This document shows positions 9,405 to 17,027 of a DNA stretch of 64,000 bases, piece by piece. How positions within the stretch are numbered: position 1 is the stretch's first letter; the number at the start of each line of letters is the position of its first letter. The translations under genes and the position numbers were made by a program. The notes beneath the pieces were generated by a model. It was not told where the DNA came from and searched no databases. It saw nothing but the letters and a program-made list of their open reading frames with translations. Source of the DNA: Spirosoma endbachense (GTDB taxonomy: Bacteria; Bacteroidota; Bacteroidia; Cytophagales; Spirosomataceae); contig NZ_CP045997.1 in assembly GCF_010233585.1 (NCBI RefSeq), forward strand, positions 6,277,001 to 6,341,000, read 5' to 3'.

Positions 9405-9729
9405 ATCATAGAAATCCTTAAAGGTACCCATCGCCAAAGGATAGCCTTGTTAGCCGAAAATTATCAAATTAAGATCAATCTGTTGGCTATGAGCAAATCC
9501 AGACTAGATATCCATTCGAACGCCTATTGTATGAATGCGCCTTTATTTGCCGAACCAATTAAGCTGATGCCTTAGCCTAACATAGGTTGTCAATTACCCA
9601 AAACTGGTAATCTATGTCAGGTTATGACAATATCTCCGTAATCTCGAACTTGGCACACACCCGCGTTCTGTTTTACCAAACGCCACACTAACCCTGATAA
9701 AGGTGCCTTTGATAGGTATTCTGGAAAGC
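9405..9729. other. Intergenic stretch right of the IS110 copy
   Basis: No gene is supported. The only structure noticed is a nested hairpin at about 9581-9617 (ACATAG with CTATGT outside, ATTACC with GGTAAT inside). The stretch was probably part of the intergenic region between the cupin and CYTH genes before IS110 inserted. Confidence 0.5.
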
Positions 9730-10209
9730 TTACTCCCTATGTGAGCTCCAATTGGGAAAGGGGTGTTTACTGAGATTCGCGTTATAATATTTTGCCTCGC
9801 TGGTCACTTCCTGGCCGACCCAGTCAGGCAGGGATATAGTCTGATCAGCAGAGCTTAATTCGACCTCCGCCACGACCATGCCCTGATTTTCCCCTTGAAA
9901 TTCATCAACTTCCCAAACCAACCCCTCATACGGAATCCGGTAGCGAACCTTCACAATGATTGGCTTTTCACAGAGCTCATGGAGCATCTCCAGGGCATCC
10001 TCAATGGGAATTGGGTATTCATATTCACTCCGACTGGCCCCCGATGTCTTGCCTTTAATGGTTATGTAGCCCTGATCATCCACCCGTCGAACCCGAACCG
10101 TCCGATCGGGATGGTTACTCAGATAGCCTTGCTGGTAAAACTGACCCTTGCCTACCTGCTTCCAATCGGTTCCTTTGACCAGAAACTTTCGTTCGATTTC
10201 GATGCCCAT
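9730..10209 (-). CDS. CYTH-domain protein (triphosphate tunnel metalloenzyme)
   Basis: 159 residues, a complete single CYTH domain. The signature MGIEIERKFLV (E.ERKF) is at the very N-terminus, followed by the tunnel strands TVRVRRVDDQGYITIKGKT, YEYPIPIEDALEML, VKVRYRIPYEGLVWEVDEFQGENQGMVVAEVELSS. The family binds and cleaves triphosphates or inorganic polyphosphate in a metal-lined tunnel; the short bacterial members are often tripolyphosphatases. It starts four bases after the stop of the CHAD gene on the same strand, so the two are almost certainly co-transcribed, a common pairing linked to polyphosphate. Confidence 0.9.
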   Translation of the reverse strand: MGIEIERKFLVKGTDWKQVGKGQFYQQGYLSNHPDRTVRVRRVDDQGYITIKGKTSGASRSEYEYPIPIEDALEMLHELCEKPIIVKVRYRIPYEGLVWEVDEFQGENQGMVVAEVELSSADQTISLPDWVGQEVTSEAKYYNANLSKHPFPNWSSHRE

Positions 10210-10212
10210 GGC

Positions 10213-11199
10213 TTAAACGGTTTGAAGGTGTTCTAAGGCGGGGTCATACCTGGTCTCGGTCTGCCAGAGTTTCCAGTACTGACAGTACCTGCCCACCAGT
10301 TCACCGGCTTTCTCGGCAAATAGCCGGTTGGCTAAAGGGTGAATCTGTTGCTGTAACGTCGTCCGTTGTTCATCGAGCAGTTGTAAAACCGTTTCCCGTG
10401 CTTTTTTGGCTCTCAATGCTATCCTTCCAGTCTCGATTTCCTCGGCCAGCACTCCACAGTCATGATCATCACCTAACAGCTCTCCCAGCTGTTTTAATTC
10501 GCTTGAATAGGCCTCCAGCAGCTCCGGCCAGATGGGTTCGAGTAATCGGGTATGATACCCAATCGTTTTTACTTCTTTTCGTAATTCATGATAATGATCA
10601 CTACTAGGACGACGAGCAGCGACTTGCAATGCTTTGCGTGCCTGACGGTACATCGTTTTTAGGTTGGGCCTAAGAACGGAAAAGCCAGTGCAGCGTTGGC
10701 AAAGCTCAGGCGCCTTCAGGTGAGCCTGCCGCAACCCATCAGCCACCGTTTGAAGAGTTGCTGTCACTTCAAAAAATTGGCTGGATACTTGATGTTGCCT
10801 GTTAACCAATGCTTTTTTGAGGGCAGCGTACTGGCTGGAAGAAATCCGATCGGGATAAGTCTGTTGAAGCTTTTCCAGTGTTTTACACATGACTGTGGCA
10901 TCTCTGACGGGAGAAATCAGATGGGCGATCGTTCGATACTGTTTATTTTGCCGTTTGAAGTCTTTCTTCTTAAGGTCGCTTCTGACCAATCGAAAAAGTG
11001 ATCGAATCTTTTTGATTCGTTTCCGCACATCGTGAATCGTTTCCTCTTTTTCCTGACCTGGGTTTTCTAACGACTCAAGGGCTTTCTCTAGTTGCTCCGA
11101 CAATATCCGATTCAGATTGACGGCAATTGATTGATTCGGTTGAAATACATATCCCATTTGACACAAGCTTGTTTTTGTCATCCGATAGGTGTTAAACAA
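10213..11199 (-). CDS. CHAD-domain protein (polyphosphate-binding)
   Basis: Up to 328 residues; starts at 11181 or 11157 (MGYVFQPNQS) are equally plausible. The all-helical CHAD domain is recognised by its conserved basic helices with histidines: ETIHDVRKRIKKIRSLFRLV, HLISPVRDATVM, YHELRKEVKTIGYHTRLLEP, LGELLGDDHDCGVL. CHAD domains bind inorganic polyphosphate and often travel with CYTH enzymes, as here, where the CYTH gene follows after three bases. The likely role is polyphosphate binding or granule association with the partner enzyme; catalysis by CHAD itself is not established. Confidence 0.88.
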   Translation of the reverse strand: MFNTYRMTKTSLCQMGYVFQPNQSIAVNLNRILSEQLEKALESLENPGQEKEETIHDVRKRIKKIRSLFRLVRSDLKKKDFKRQNKQYRTIAHLISPVRDATVMCKTLEKLQQTYPDRISSSQYAALKKALVNRQHQVSSQFFEVTATLQTVADGLRQAHLKAPELCQRCTGFSVLRPNLKTMYRQARKALQVAARRPSSDHYHELRKEVKTIGYHTRLLEPIWPELLEAYSSELKQLGELLGDDHDCGVLAEEIETGRIALRAKKARETVLQLLDEQRTTLQQQIHPLANRLFAEKAGELVGRYCQYWKLWQTETRYDPALEHLQTV

Positions 11200-11401
11200 A
11201 TAAACGGACGATTGGATTTATCATCAATCGACAGCAACGTCTTAAGCTTAATGGATTGAATTGATCCCGACCGTATTTGAGCCAATGGATAACCTCCTGC
11301 TGACTGGAAAAGGCGGGCAGGAGAGGCTCCGGACGAGGGATATAGGGTTGAAAAGGAAGGGCACTAAAAATCACCTGATAGACCAGCGGCAATCTTAGCA
11401 A
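11192..11401 (-). pseudogene. Relic of an unrecognised gene family (copy 1)
   Basis: An open stretch without a good start codon (only TTG at 11401; the frame is open to about 11440) reads LVYQVIFSALPFQPYIPRPE and then SSQQEVIHWLKYGRDQFNPL. A related sequence occurs on the plus strand near 12510-12670 (YQVTLA ... TQQDVMQWIKTGQYREPPYSF). The shared pattern YQV..., QQ-D/E-V-x-x-W-I/L-K and a similar ending show homology. Function is unknown; both copies look decayed. Confidence 0.4.
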
Positions 11402-11494
11402 ATGTCGCAGTCGGCCCCTTACGTTGTCGTTTTTACACGTCCAGAAAGCCGGTCAATCTGGCTATTTTTGACTCTAGATAAACAACACCATCTT

Positions 11495-11848
11495 ATGGAC
11501 ATGACCATTCAACAAATTGCCGAAGCTTTTTCCCGGCATGACTTTGTGAGTACTTATCCGTACTTATCGGAAACAATTCAGTGGAACCTAATTGGCAGCC
11601 AGCTGCTAACTGGAACGCAAAGCATCATTGCTGCGTGTGAACAATCATCGGCTTATCTGAAAACGGTCACCACTACGTTCGATAAATTTTTAATACTTTC
11701 TACGGAGAACGATATAGTGATCGACAGTTTATCTACTTACGCAGACGGCGAACAGTTGCGTACGAAGGTGGCCTCCTGTGATTGGTATCGTTTTGAGAAT
11801 GGGAAACTGGCTGAAATAACCTCCTACACTATTGAAGTGAACGAATAG
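11495..11848 (+). CDS. SnoaL/NTF2-like small protein
   Basis: 117 residues from ATG 11495 (MDMTIQQIAEAFSRHDF). The pattern of an N-terminal helix pair, then WNLIGSQLLTGTQSIIAACEQ and ending in CDWYRFENGKLAEITSYTIE, is the cone-shaped NTF2/SnoaL fold seen in polyketide cyclase-like and stress-related small proteins. There is no signal peptide, so it is cytoplasmic. It stands alone and no catalytic pair can be assigned. An upstream in-frame start (11402) would add 31 residues that do not look like part of the fold. A small hairpin (CAACG/CGTTG, about 11892-11909) follows and may stop transcription. Confidence 0.7.
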   Translation: MDMTIQQIAEAFSRHDFVSTYPYLSETIQWNLIGSQLLTGTQSIIAACEQSSAYLKTVTTTFDKFLILSTENDIVIDSLSTYADGEQLRTKVASCDWYRFENGKLAEITSYTIEVNE

Positions 11849-12147
11849 GAAGATTTATTTCTGTATAGCAAAATCAGTGCTGTTTTCCAACAACGACTAC
11901 ATTCGTTGGGAGTGTGATTGACACAACGTCAACTGACAAATTTTCTTAATGAATGTTTGTCGCAACAAGTTACATGGTCTCATCAAATCCTTGTGGCTAC
12001 TGTCCGCCGTTGCACAACTCACGCAGGGGATAGATTCGCGCATACAAACGCCAGCGCCATACCTACATTGCACCTACGGGGTCGAATGTTACCTACACTA
12101 AAGCCATAAAAAAATGGATTAGTATCGTTGCCCCAAAGCAATAACCC

Positions 12148-12207
12148 CTATATCCTAAATCAAAACGCCCAGCCATTTTTGGCCGAGCGTTTTGATTTAG
12201 GGTATAG
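12148..12207. terminator. Strong bidirectional terminator-like hairpin
   Basis: A 21-base-pair stem with one mismatch or wobble (arms 12148-12168 and 12187-12207) encloses a smaller GCCA/TGGC stem with a T-run loop. The A-rich left arm and T-rich right arm (CAAAACG and CGTTTTG) match the bidirectional terminators of this genome. It overlaps a short open frame (12128-12361), which is probably not a gene. Confidence 0.7.
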
Positions 12208-12283
12208 CCGTTTGGAGGTGGAATACTTCTACCAGAATAACAAAGTGCTCGACTATCAAAAAGTTCTAAGCTTATTTATTCGT

Positions 12284-12291
12284 TATCTTTG
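12284..12291 (+). promoter_or_regulatory. Possible Bacteroidota -7 box (TATCTTTG)
   Basis: TATCTTTG matches the TAnnTTTG -7 consensus and lies 66 bases upstream of the ATG at 12358. No strong -33 box is visible. It may be the old promoter of the relic gene. Confidence 0.35.
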
Positions 12292-12357
12292 CCTAAACAG
12301 CGATTGTCTGATCGCTGACCTATTAGCAACACTTTCTGATGACGAACGATCCGTTTC

Positions 12358-12670
12358 ATGAGCTCAAAAACTGAGTCCGAGGCTGCATACCCCGTACTGC
12401 TGAACTATTTGGTTCATAAAGTCAATGGCCAGACGCCCAATACGGGATTGATTCTGTCAAGCCAGTCAACTTCCTTGAAAGCCAATGCTGAGCTATAAAT
12501 TGAGTATTATCCGGATCGGCACCTTCACTATCAGGTCACTTTGGCTCGTTGCTATTCAATCCGAACATTCTCCGTCCTAATCGATTGCAGCCCTGCATAC
12601 AAACCCAACAGGACGTTATGCAGTGGATCAAAACGGGTCAATACCGGGAGCCACCTTATTCGTTTTAGGG
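12358..12670 (+). pseudogene. Relic of an unrecognised gene family (copy 2)
   Basis: ATG 12358 opens MSSKTESEAAYPVLLNYLVH and runs to a TAA at 12496. The frame then continues IEYYPDRHLHYQVTLAR and, after a shift, reads FNPNILRPNRLQPC and TQQDVMQWIKTGQYREPPYSF to a TAG at 12670. The last part is clearly related to the minus-strand relic at 11192-11401. At least one stop and one frameshift disrupt it, so it is dead if the reconstruction is right. The protein would have been about 100 residues; no known family was recognised. Confidence 0.4.
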
Positions 12671-13164
12671 CAGCTCAAAAGACCGACATAACCTCCCGTC
12701 GATTACACCCCTTCGTCAGTCAATCTGAAAGCAGGAGTAAACAAAAATATAGGCAGCGATTAAGAAAAGAAGCACCACGAGGATAAACAGCAGCTGCTGC
12801 CTTAGGTGAACATATTGGCTATTACCAGCCAGTAAGTTAATCAGCTCATTAATCAAATGACGGAACACACCAAGAGGCAATGGGTTGGTTTTGAAGCCTC
12901 TAGTTCGTTAGATTTTTGACTTGTAGGTTAATAAATTATTAGTACAGTAACCCTCAATATTGTCGATCTGTACCACTTAGTAACCTGAGTTAAAACTGGT
13001 GTCTTAGGGCAGATTGACATTTGTTTGCTCTTCTTTAAAACATTAACACGATTAACTAATTATATAGTTTAATTTTATTTAGGTAAATCGGATTTAACAG
13101 GAAGACTTTAGGAGTGCTATCTCTCGTTTTAGGGATACAATAAAGGATCGATCAATCAATAAGC
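12671..13164. other. AT-rich intergenic stretch
   Basis: No gene is supported. A small GAGGC/GCCTC hairpin lies at about 12872-12898, and the region 13020-13150 is AT-rich leader sequence before the small gene at 13165. Confidence 0.4.
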
Positions 13165-13407
13165 ATGCATTCAATCTCATTACGCTTTTCCCAGGAATTA
13201 ACCCAGCGTCTTAACCAGATGAAAATCCGAAGTACCCGTTATAAAGTAGCCCTGTATAAACAGCTTAATCAGGAGCAGCAGCCAGACGGACACAAGCTGA
13301 CCGAGATTAAGGCAGAAAATACAGAGTTCGCCTTCAACATTATGTTTGAACGCAAAAATCCGGAGTCAGAATGGCGATTAGTAACTCCACTAAAATTTAC
13401 GGATTAA
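13165..13407 (+). CDS. Small hypothetical protein
   Basis: 80 residues (MHSISLRFSQELTQRLNQMK ... EWRLVTPLKFTD), basic in the first half, with no signal peptide or membrane segment. It is followed six bases later by a clear stem-loop terminator, which supports it being a real transcription unit. No family was recognised. It sits in an accessory region between gene relics and a decayed IS982 element. Confidence 0.5.
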   Translation: MHSISLRFSQELTQRLNQMKIRSTRYKVALYKQLNQEQQPDGHKLTEIKAENTEFAFNIMFERKNPESEWRLVTPLKFTD

Positions 13408-13412
13408 CCAAG

Positions 13413-13431
13413 AGCTCCATTGGTTGGAGCT
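13413..13431 (+). terminator. Terminator of the small gene
   Basis: A seven-base-pair stem AGCTCCA/TGGAGCT with a five-base loop, followed by TTTATGATT. It is placed directly after the stop codon of the 13165-13407 gene. Confidence 0.6.
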
Positions 13432-13454
13432 TTATGATTAGGTCAGTTTCATTT

Positions 13455-14378
13455 AGTTAATTTAAGTTGCGTGTTATAGCTGCTCTGGTGTGAGTCCATC
13501 AAAAGTGTAGGCAAGAAGGAACAAAAGCACTTTCAAGAGGAAACCTTTGGCGGTTACAGCATGAATACTGCGTGGAATTAAATCCGTGATTTGATTAAAA
13601 ACTCCTTCGATCGGTTTGCGAAAGTGATTCTTCAGAAATACATCCCAAGCCGCGTCGGGGCGGTGGCTATTCTTTTTACGATGAATCCGTAGAAAAATCT
13701 CTTCATGCTCGGCATACAAGTCCTCCTGTCGCTCCGGCGACCCGGTCGTAGTCGGTATAGCCTTTGTCACCATACAATTCACTACCCGCTGGCAGATCAA
13801 TACTCATTGATTGAAGGGCCGTGACATCCGCAAAACTGCCTGCCACTATGAAGTAATCAACGGGTAAGCAGTTCTCATCGACAATGAGTTGAATCTTAAA
13901 GCTGTAGAAATATTCTTTTTTGGCTTCGTTGTAGCCATGATAGGCTTTGCCTGGCAGCCGTTTACAAACTGGAATCCGGCAATTCCGGCAGACGGCTACT
14001 GAGATTGAGGTTTTTAAGGGTAATGCCCAAGGCCTGAAAGACGGCGACCAACCGAGCTTCGAGCCGGTGGATACGCCGGTTAAATCCTGATTTATGGATC
14101 ATTTTCAGCCCATGCTGTTCTTGCCTATACTTCATAGCAGAGGCTTGATTACCATAAAAAAAATAAGGCAGCCAGTAGTGCTGTTGTAGCAATTTCGGCA
14201 TCATTGAGTTTACAATGGGTAGCTTCTAGAGGTGAACCAGCCTTGAAAAAGTCATCCAAAAAGCAGTAGATTGCAATGGCCTTGTCAGTCATGAGATGAG
14301 GGGTTTGAAGCGTCAGATACTTCAAAAATACCGCATCGACTGGCAGAGCCTACTATCTCGCGACTTGAATTAAGTAGT
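13455..14378 (-). mobile_element. IS982-family element, decayed
   Basis: Imperfect terminal inverted repeats are visible: TTAATTTAAGTTGCG near 13456-13471 on the left, and the reverse complement of the right end reads TTAATTCAAGTCGCG (about 14358-14372). Between them lies one transposase reading frame broken by several shifts. The length of about 0.92 kb fits IS982. No target duplication was established. Confidence 0.7.
13474..14292 (-). pseudogene. IS982-family transposase, frameshifted
   Basis: From ATG 14292 the frame reads MTDKAIAIYCFLDDFFKAG, a typical IS982 N-terminus. A shift at a T-run near 14160 is followed by FFYGNQASAMKYRQEQHGLK and HKSGFNRRIHRLEARL. Then, in another frame, come GKAYHGYNEAKKEYFYSFK and DLPAGSELYGDKGYTDYD, the DDE-type core with YGDKGYTD. 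A further shift near 13750 gives RQEDLYAEHEEIFLRIHRKK and the C-terminus AFTFDGLTPEQL-like (here AYTFDGLTPEQL). At least three frameshifts make it non-functional. Confidence 0.85.
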
Positions 14379-14488
14379 AAAGTTGAGCTAGGCGATAAAG
14401 TTGTTGTATATGTACCCTGGGCTGCAAAGATGTGGCAATTAACCAACAGTTATAGTTATGAGTGCATGATCTAAAAAACATTCCATTA

Positions 14489-14543
14489 AAAACACAAAGC
14501 CCAGACGGTGCGCCGTTGCGACAACAGCCGGGCTTTGCGTTTT
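14489..14543 (-). terminator. Terminator downstream of the 14563 gene
   Basis: A 14-base-pair stem with one mismatch (AAAACACAAAGCCC with GGGCTTTGCGTTTT). On the minus strand it follows the stop codon of the 14563-14829 gene by about 20 bases and ends in a T-rich run. Confidence 0.7.
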
Positions 14544-14562
14544 CATGGATAAGGATTCAAGC

Positions 14563-14829
14563 TCATCCACCGATGGGTAACGAGATAATAATGGGTTCTA
14601 TGACCGTGTGCCTGTCTTTCAAATCAGCATTGGCGGGGTCATTGACCATTGCACCAAACTTTTCCATGTCCGTTGCTTCTATTAATAGAAGCACTGAATT
14701 GGGATTATCCATATCCTGAAATTCATTTAAAATGGTTGCAACAGGAGCAAATGTATCTACCCGCTCCTGATGACCTGCGAGCCAGATAGTAATGTCTCCT
14801 ACTTGGTGACGAGCGATGATTGTTGCCAT
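14563..14829 (-). CDS. Small alpha/beta-barrel-like protein of unknown role
   Basis: 88 residues: MATIIARHQVGDITIWLAGH, then PVATILNEFQDMDNPNSVLL, LIEATDMEKFGAMVNDPANA, and an ending TVIEPIIISLPIGG. The layout (strand, W helix, strand with LLIEATD, helix, strand) resembles the dimeric alpha-beta barrel superfamily of small monooxygenase or DUF-type proteins. No signal peptide is present. It stands alone with its own terminator. A strong terminator and a clean start support it as real; the function is unknown. Confidence 0.6.
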   Translation of the reverse strand: MATIIARHQVGDITIWLAGHQERVDTFAPVATILNEFQDMDNPNSVLLLIEATDMEKFGAMVNDPANADLKDRHTVIEPIIISLPIGG

Positions 14830-14987
14830 GATTTTTTGGTTTTAAAATGGAAATTATTGATTTGTACTAGATTAACGGTTTAGTTATTGGTGATAAGCGG
14901 ATCAATTCGTGCGCGGCCTAGGTAGCGTCTGACAGTTGGTTGAGAAAAGGATGTAACGAAAATGTTCAGCATGGTAGCTAGGGGGTA

Positions 14988-15314
14988 GTGTTAAGCGAGT
15001 CTATGGGCATCGGGAAAGCCGCTTCGGGCAATCGAAACGGACTAACCGAAATGAAGCAGAACCGCCCCGCAAGTCTAGCTGACGGCAGGCAGAAGGCGGT
15101 GGAGGATTATGTCAAAAAGGTGGAGGATTATTGCAAAAGCCGGAATTTGGCTGAGGACATGCCAAATTCTTCCGAACATATCCGACTGAAGTACGTCGGG
15201 GCTTTGAAACCTACCGCAAAAGTTACTGGAAAAATGCTCGGATCGGCGGAAATCAATAGTTCATTTGCCTACTCGAATCGTCCGAATAGACCCTCGACAT
15301 ATCCGTTAGATTAA
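14988..15314 (+). CDS. Hypothetical protein, doubtful
   Basis: A 108-residue open frame rich in polar and basic residues (ADGRQKAVEDYVKKVEDYC, KSRNLAEDMPNSSEHIRLKY). No family was recognised. A roughly 70-base repeat found after other plus-strand genes in this region begins 57 bases after its stop, which mildly supports a gene (or gene remnant) here. The ATG has no convincing ribosome site; bases 14830-14987 hold nothing recognisable. Confidence 0.35.
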   Translation: MLSESMGIGKAASGNRNGLTEMKQNRPASLADGRQKAVEDYVKKVEDYCKSRNLAEDMPNSSEHIRLKYVGALKPTAKVTGKMLGSAEINSSFAYSNRPNRPSTYPLD

Positions 15315-15370
15315 CCAGCTTCCAATGGAGCAACACATTTCTGCTGTATGAATTGTAACCGCAAGTAACT

Positions 15371-15442
15371 TATTCTCTCAAAACCCTCCCAAGTGAGACG
15401 AAGGAATAATCATGTATCTGCTTTTTAAATCAGGCGTTTTAT
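15371..15442 (+). repeat. Dispersed ~70-base imperfect palindrome, copy R1
   Basis: Shares TATTCT..., CTCCCA, GTGAGAC.AA, ATGTATCTGCTT and GGCGTTTTA with copies at 18866, 20645 and (partly) 22126. The outer parts (AAAACCCTCCCA and GGCGTTTTAT) are roughly complementary, so the element can fold. It lies 57 bases after the plus-strand open frame at 14988-15314 and just beyond the end of the AraC gene on the other strand. Confidence 0.65.
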
Positions 15443-15448
15443 AAGCCT

Positions 15449-16336
15449 TTAATTCAAGCCTCTATACTCAATGGGTGAAATCCCTACTTTTTGCTTAAAA
15501 AAGCGTGTAAAATGCTGGGGGTATTTGAAGCCTAATTCATATGATATTTCACTAACGGATTTGCTGATATCAAAAATCCGCTCTTTCGCCAAATCAATCA
15601 ACTGAAGCTGGATGTACTCTAGGGCCGATTTCCCAGTCTCTTTTTTGATTAAATCACCAAAGTAGTTGGGCGAAAGGTGTAACTCATTGGCAAAGTAGGC
15701 TACCGTTGGCACACCATCTGTTTTCAGCTTATCGCCTAGTAAATACCCGGTTAGTTTCTCTTCAAACTGTTCAAGGAGACCATGATTGACATGCCCACGG
15801 GTGATAAATTGCCGGTCGTAAAAACGGGAGCAGTATTTCAGCAATAATTCCAGATTGGCTATAATCAACTCCTTACTGTGACGGTCAATATTCTGGCTGA
15901 TCTCGGTAACGATATTGCCAATACAAGCCATCACAACGTCTCGTTCTTTATTGGAAAGATGTAAGGCTTCATGGGATTGATAACTGAAGAAAGAGTACTG
16001 ATGAATCTGCTTGCCTAAGCTGGTGCCTTTGATTAAGTCAGGATGAAAGATGAGCGCCTTCCCATAAGGCTGATGCTCTTCGCCTTCCGGTTCATTGCTA
16101 ATGATTTGGCCAGGTCCAAAAAAGACCAGCGTTCCCTCAGCATAGTCATAATACTGGTTGCCATACCGAATGTCTCCGCAGAGGGTTTCTTTCAGGATAA
16201 CGGCATAAAAACTCAGCGTAAATTTCTCCCGTTTTAACGGCTTGGACTGATCTAAATCGACCAAACTGATGAGCGGGTGCTGGGTTTTATTGTTAAAAGC
16301 ATCCGCGTATTTTTTTATGGTGTCGTAGACAATCAT
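15449..16336 (-). CDS. AraC-family transcriptional regulator
   Basis: 295 residues. The N-terminal 150 residues form a cupin-like sensor (GTLVFFGPGQIISNEPEGEE). The C-terminal 100 residues carry two helix-turn-helix units: VAYFANELHLSPNYFGDLIK and SEISYELGFKYPQHFTRFFK, ending KVGISPIEYRG. This is the AraC/XylS DNA-binding domain. The gene is divergent from the lipoprotein/hydrolase/acetyltransferase genes that start at 16532, so these are its likely targets (inference from position). The intergenic gap of 195 bases would hold the shared control region. Confidence 0.93.
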   Translation of the reverse strand: MIVYDTIKKYADAFNNKTQHPLISLVDLDQSKPLKREKFTLSFYAVILKETLCGDIRYGNQYYDYAEGTLVFFGPGQIISNEPEGEEHQPYGKALIFHPDLIKGTSLGKQIHQYSFFSYQSHEALHLSNKERDVVMACIGNIVTEISQNIDRHSKELIIANLELLLKYCSRFYDRQFITRGHVNHGLLEQFEEKLTGYLLGDKLKTDGVPTVAYFANELHLSPNYFGDLIKKETGKSALEYIQLQLIDLAKERIFDISKSVSEISYELGFKYPQHFTRFFKQKVGISPIEYRGLN

Positions 16337-16531
16337 TGCTTACGGTTCGGCGTCCCGATTTTTTAATCAAATCTATTGCTTAAAACAGTGCCTCACAGCC
16401 CTGTCAGTAAAAGTGGTAGGTAAAACCGTAAAATGTATAAAAGCGACGATGTTACACCTGATAATTTTGTGGTGGGTTTCTTAGAAGGCGAAATAAATTC
16501 CTGTTTATGAGGCCTATAACGGTCAACGACT

Positions 16532-17011
16532 ATGAAACGAAACCAGTTATTTTTCATTCCATTCCTGCTATTTTTTGTAGGCAGTATGGCTTGCAAAACG
16601 GATATCCCAATGGCAGAAGACAAACCGATTAGGCTAGACAGTACCGGTAATAATAATTCCTCCAATCGGCTACGTATCCAGGTTGGCTCCTACACCTTTA
16701 CAGCGACTTTGCTGAACAATGCCACAGTAACCGCCTTCAAAACCAGATTGCCGATCACTCTTTCGATGAACGAGCTGAATCGAAATGAAAAGTACGCTGA
16801 ACTGCCAGCTCCTTTGCCGACGAACGCAGCTAACCCCAGAGCGATTCAAACCGGTGATTTGATGCTGTATGGTTCTACTACGTTGGTGCTTTTCTATGAG
16901 CCATTTCAAACGACCTACAGCTATACCAAGCTAGGGCATGTCGATAATTCGGAGGGGCTGGCAACCGCTCCGGGTTCGGGAAATGTTACGGTCACCTTTG
17001 AGTTGGAGTAA
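16532..17011 (+). CDS. Cyclophilin-like lipoprotein
   Basis: 159 residues. A lipoprotein signal ends at the lipobox VGSMAC (Cys21). The mature part (RLRIQVGSYTFTATLLNNAT, AFKTRLPITLSMNELNRNEK, QTGDLMLYGSTTLVLFYEPF, YTKLGHVDN) matches the cyclophilin-like fold family found in many bacteria (Cyclophil_like2), usually without proven isomerase activity. The hydrolase gene begins 17 bases downstream, so they form an operon. Its control probably comes from the divergent AraC protein. The same trio (cyclophilin-like, alpha/beta hydrolase, sugar O-acetyltransferase) recurs in other bacteria as far as I know. Confidence 0.78.
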   Translation: MKRNQLFFIPFLLFFVGSMACKTDIPMAEDKPIRLDSTGNNNSSNRLRIQVGSYTFTATLLNNATVTAFKTRLPITLSMNELNRNEKYAELPAPLPTNAANPRAIQTGDLMLYGSTTLVLFYEPFQTTYSYTKLGHVDNSEGLATAPGSGNVTVTFELE

Positions 17012-17027
17012 CTCTGTATCACTCTAC

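Larger units (their letters stand above)
8168..9417 (+). mobile_element. IS110-family insertion sequence, apparently complete
   Basis: The element contains one intact transposase and a 230-base non-coding left end with a structured RNA candidate. As usual for IS110 there are no long terminal inverted repeats. The likely ends are inferred from TCATAGAATACCTT (8158-8171) and TCATAGAAATCCTT (9406-9419), which share CCTT at the probable crossover. The right end after the stop codon is only about 13 bases long, as in the IS110 subgroup whose RNA lies on the left. Exact end bases are uncertain by a few positions. The joined flanks would read TACCTTAAAGGTA, a near-palindrome. Confidence 0.7.

Noticed and set aside
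12128..12361. Plus-strand 77-codon frame
   Set aside because: Its first third is the terminator-like hairpin; the rest contains a promoter-like TATCTTTG and no recognisable family.
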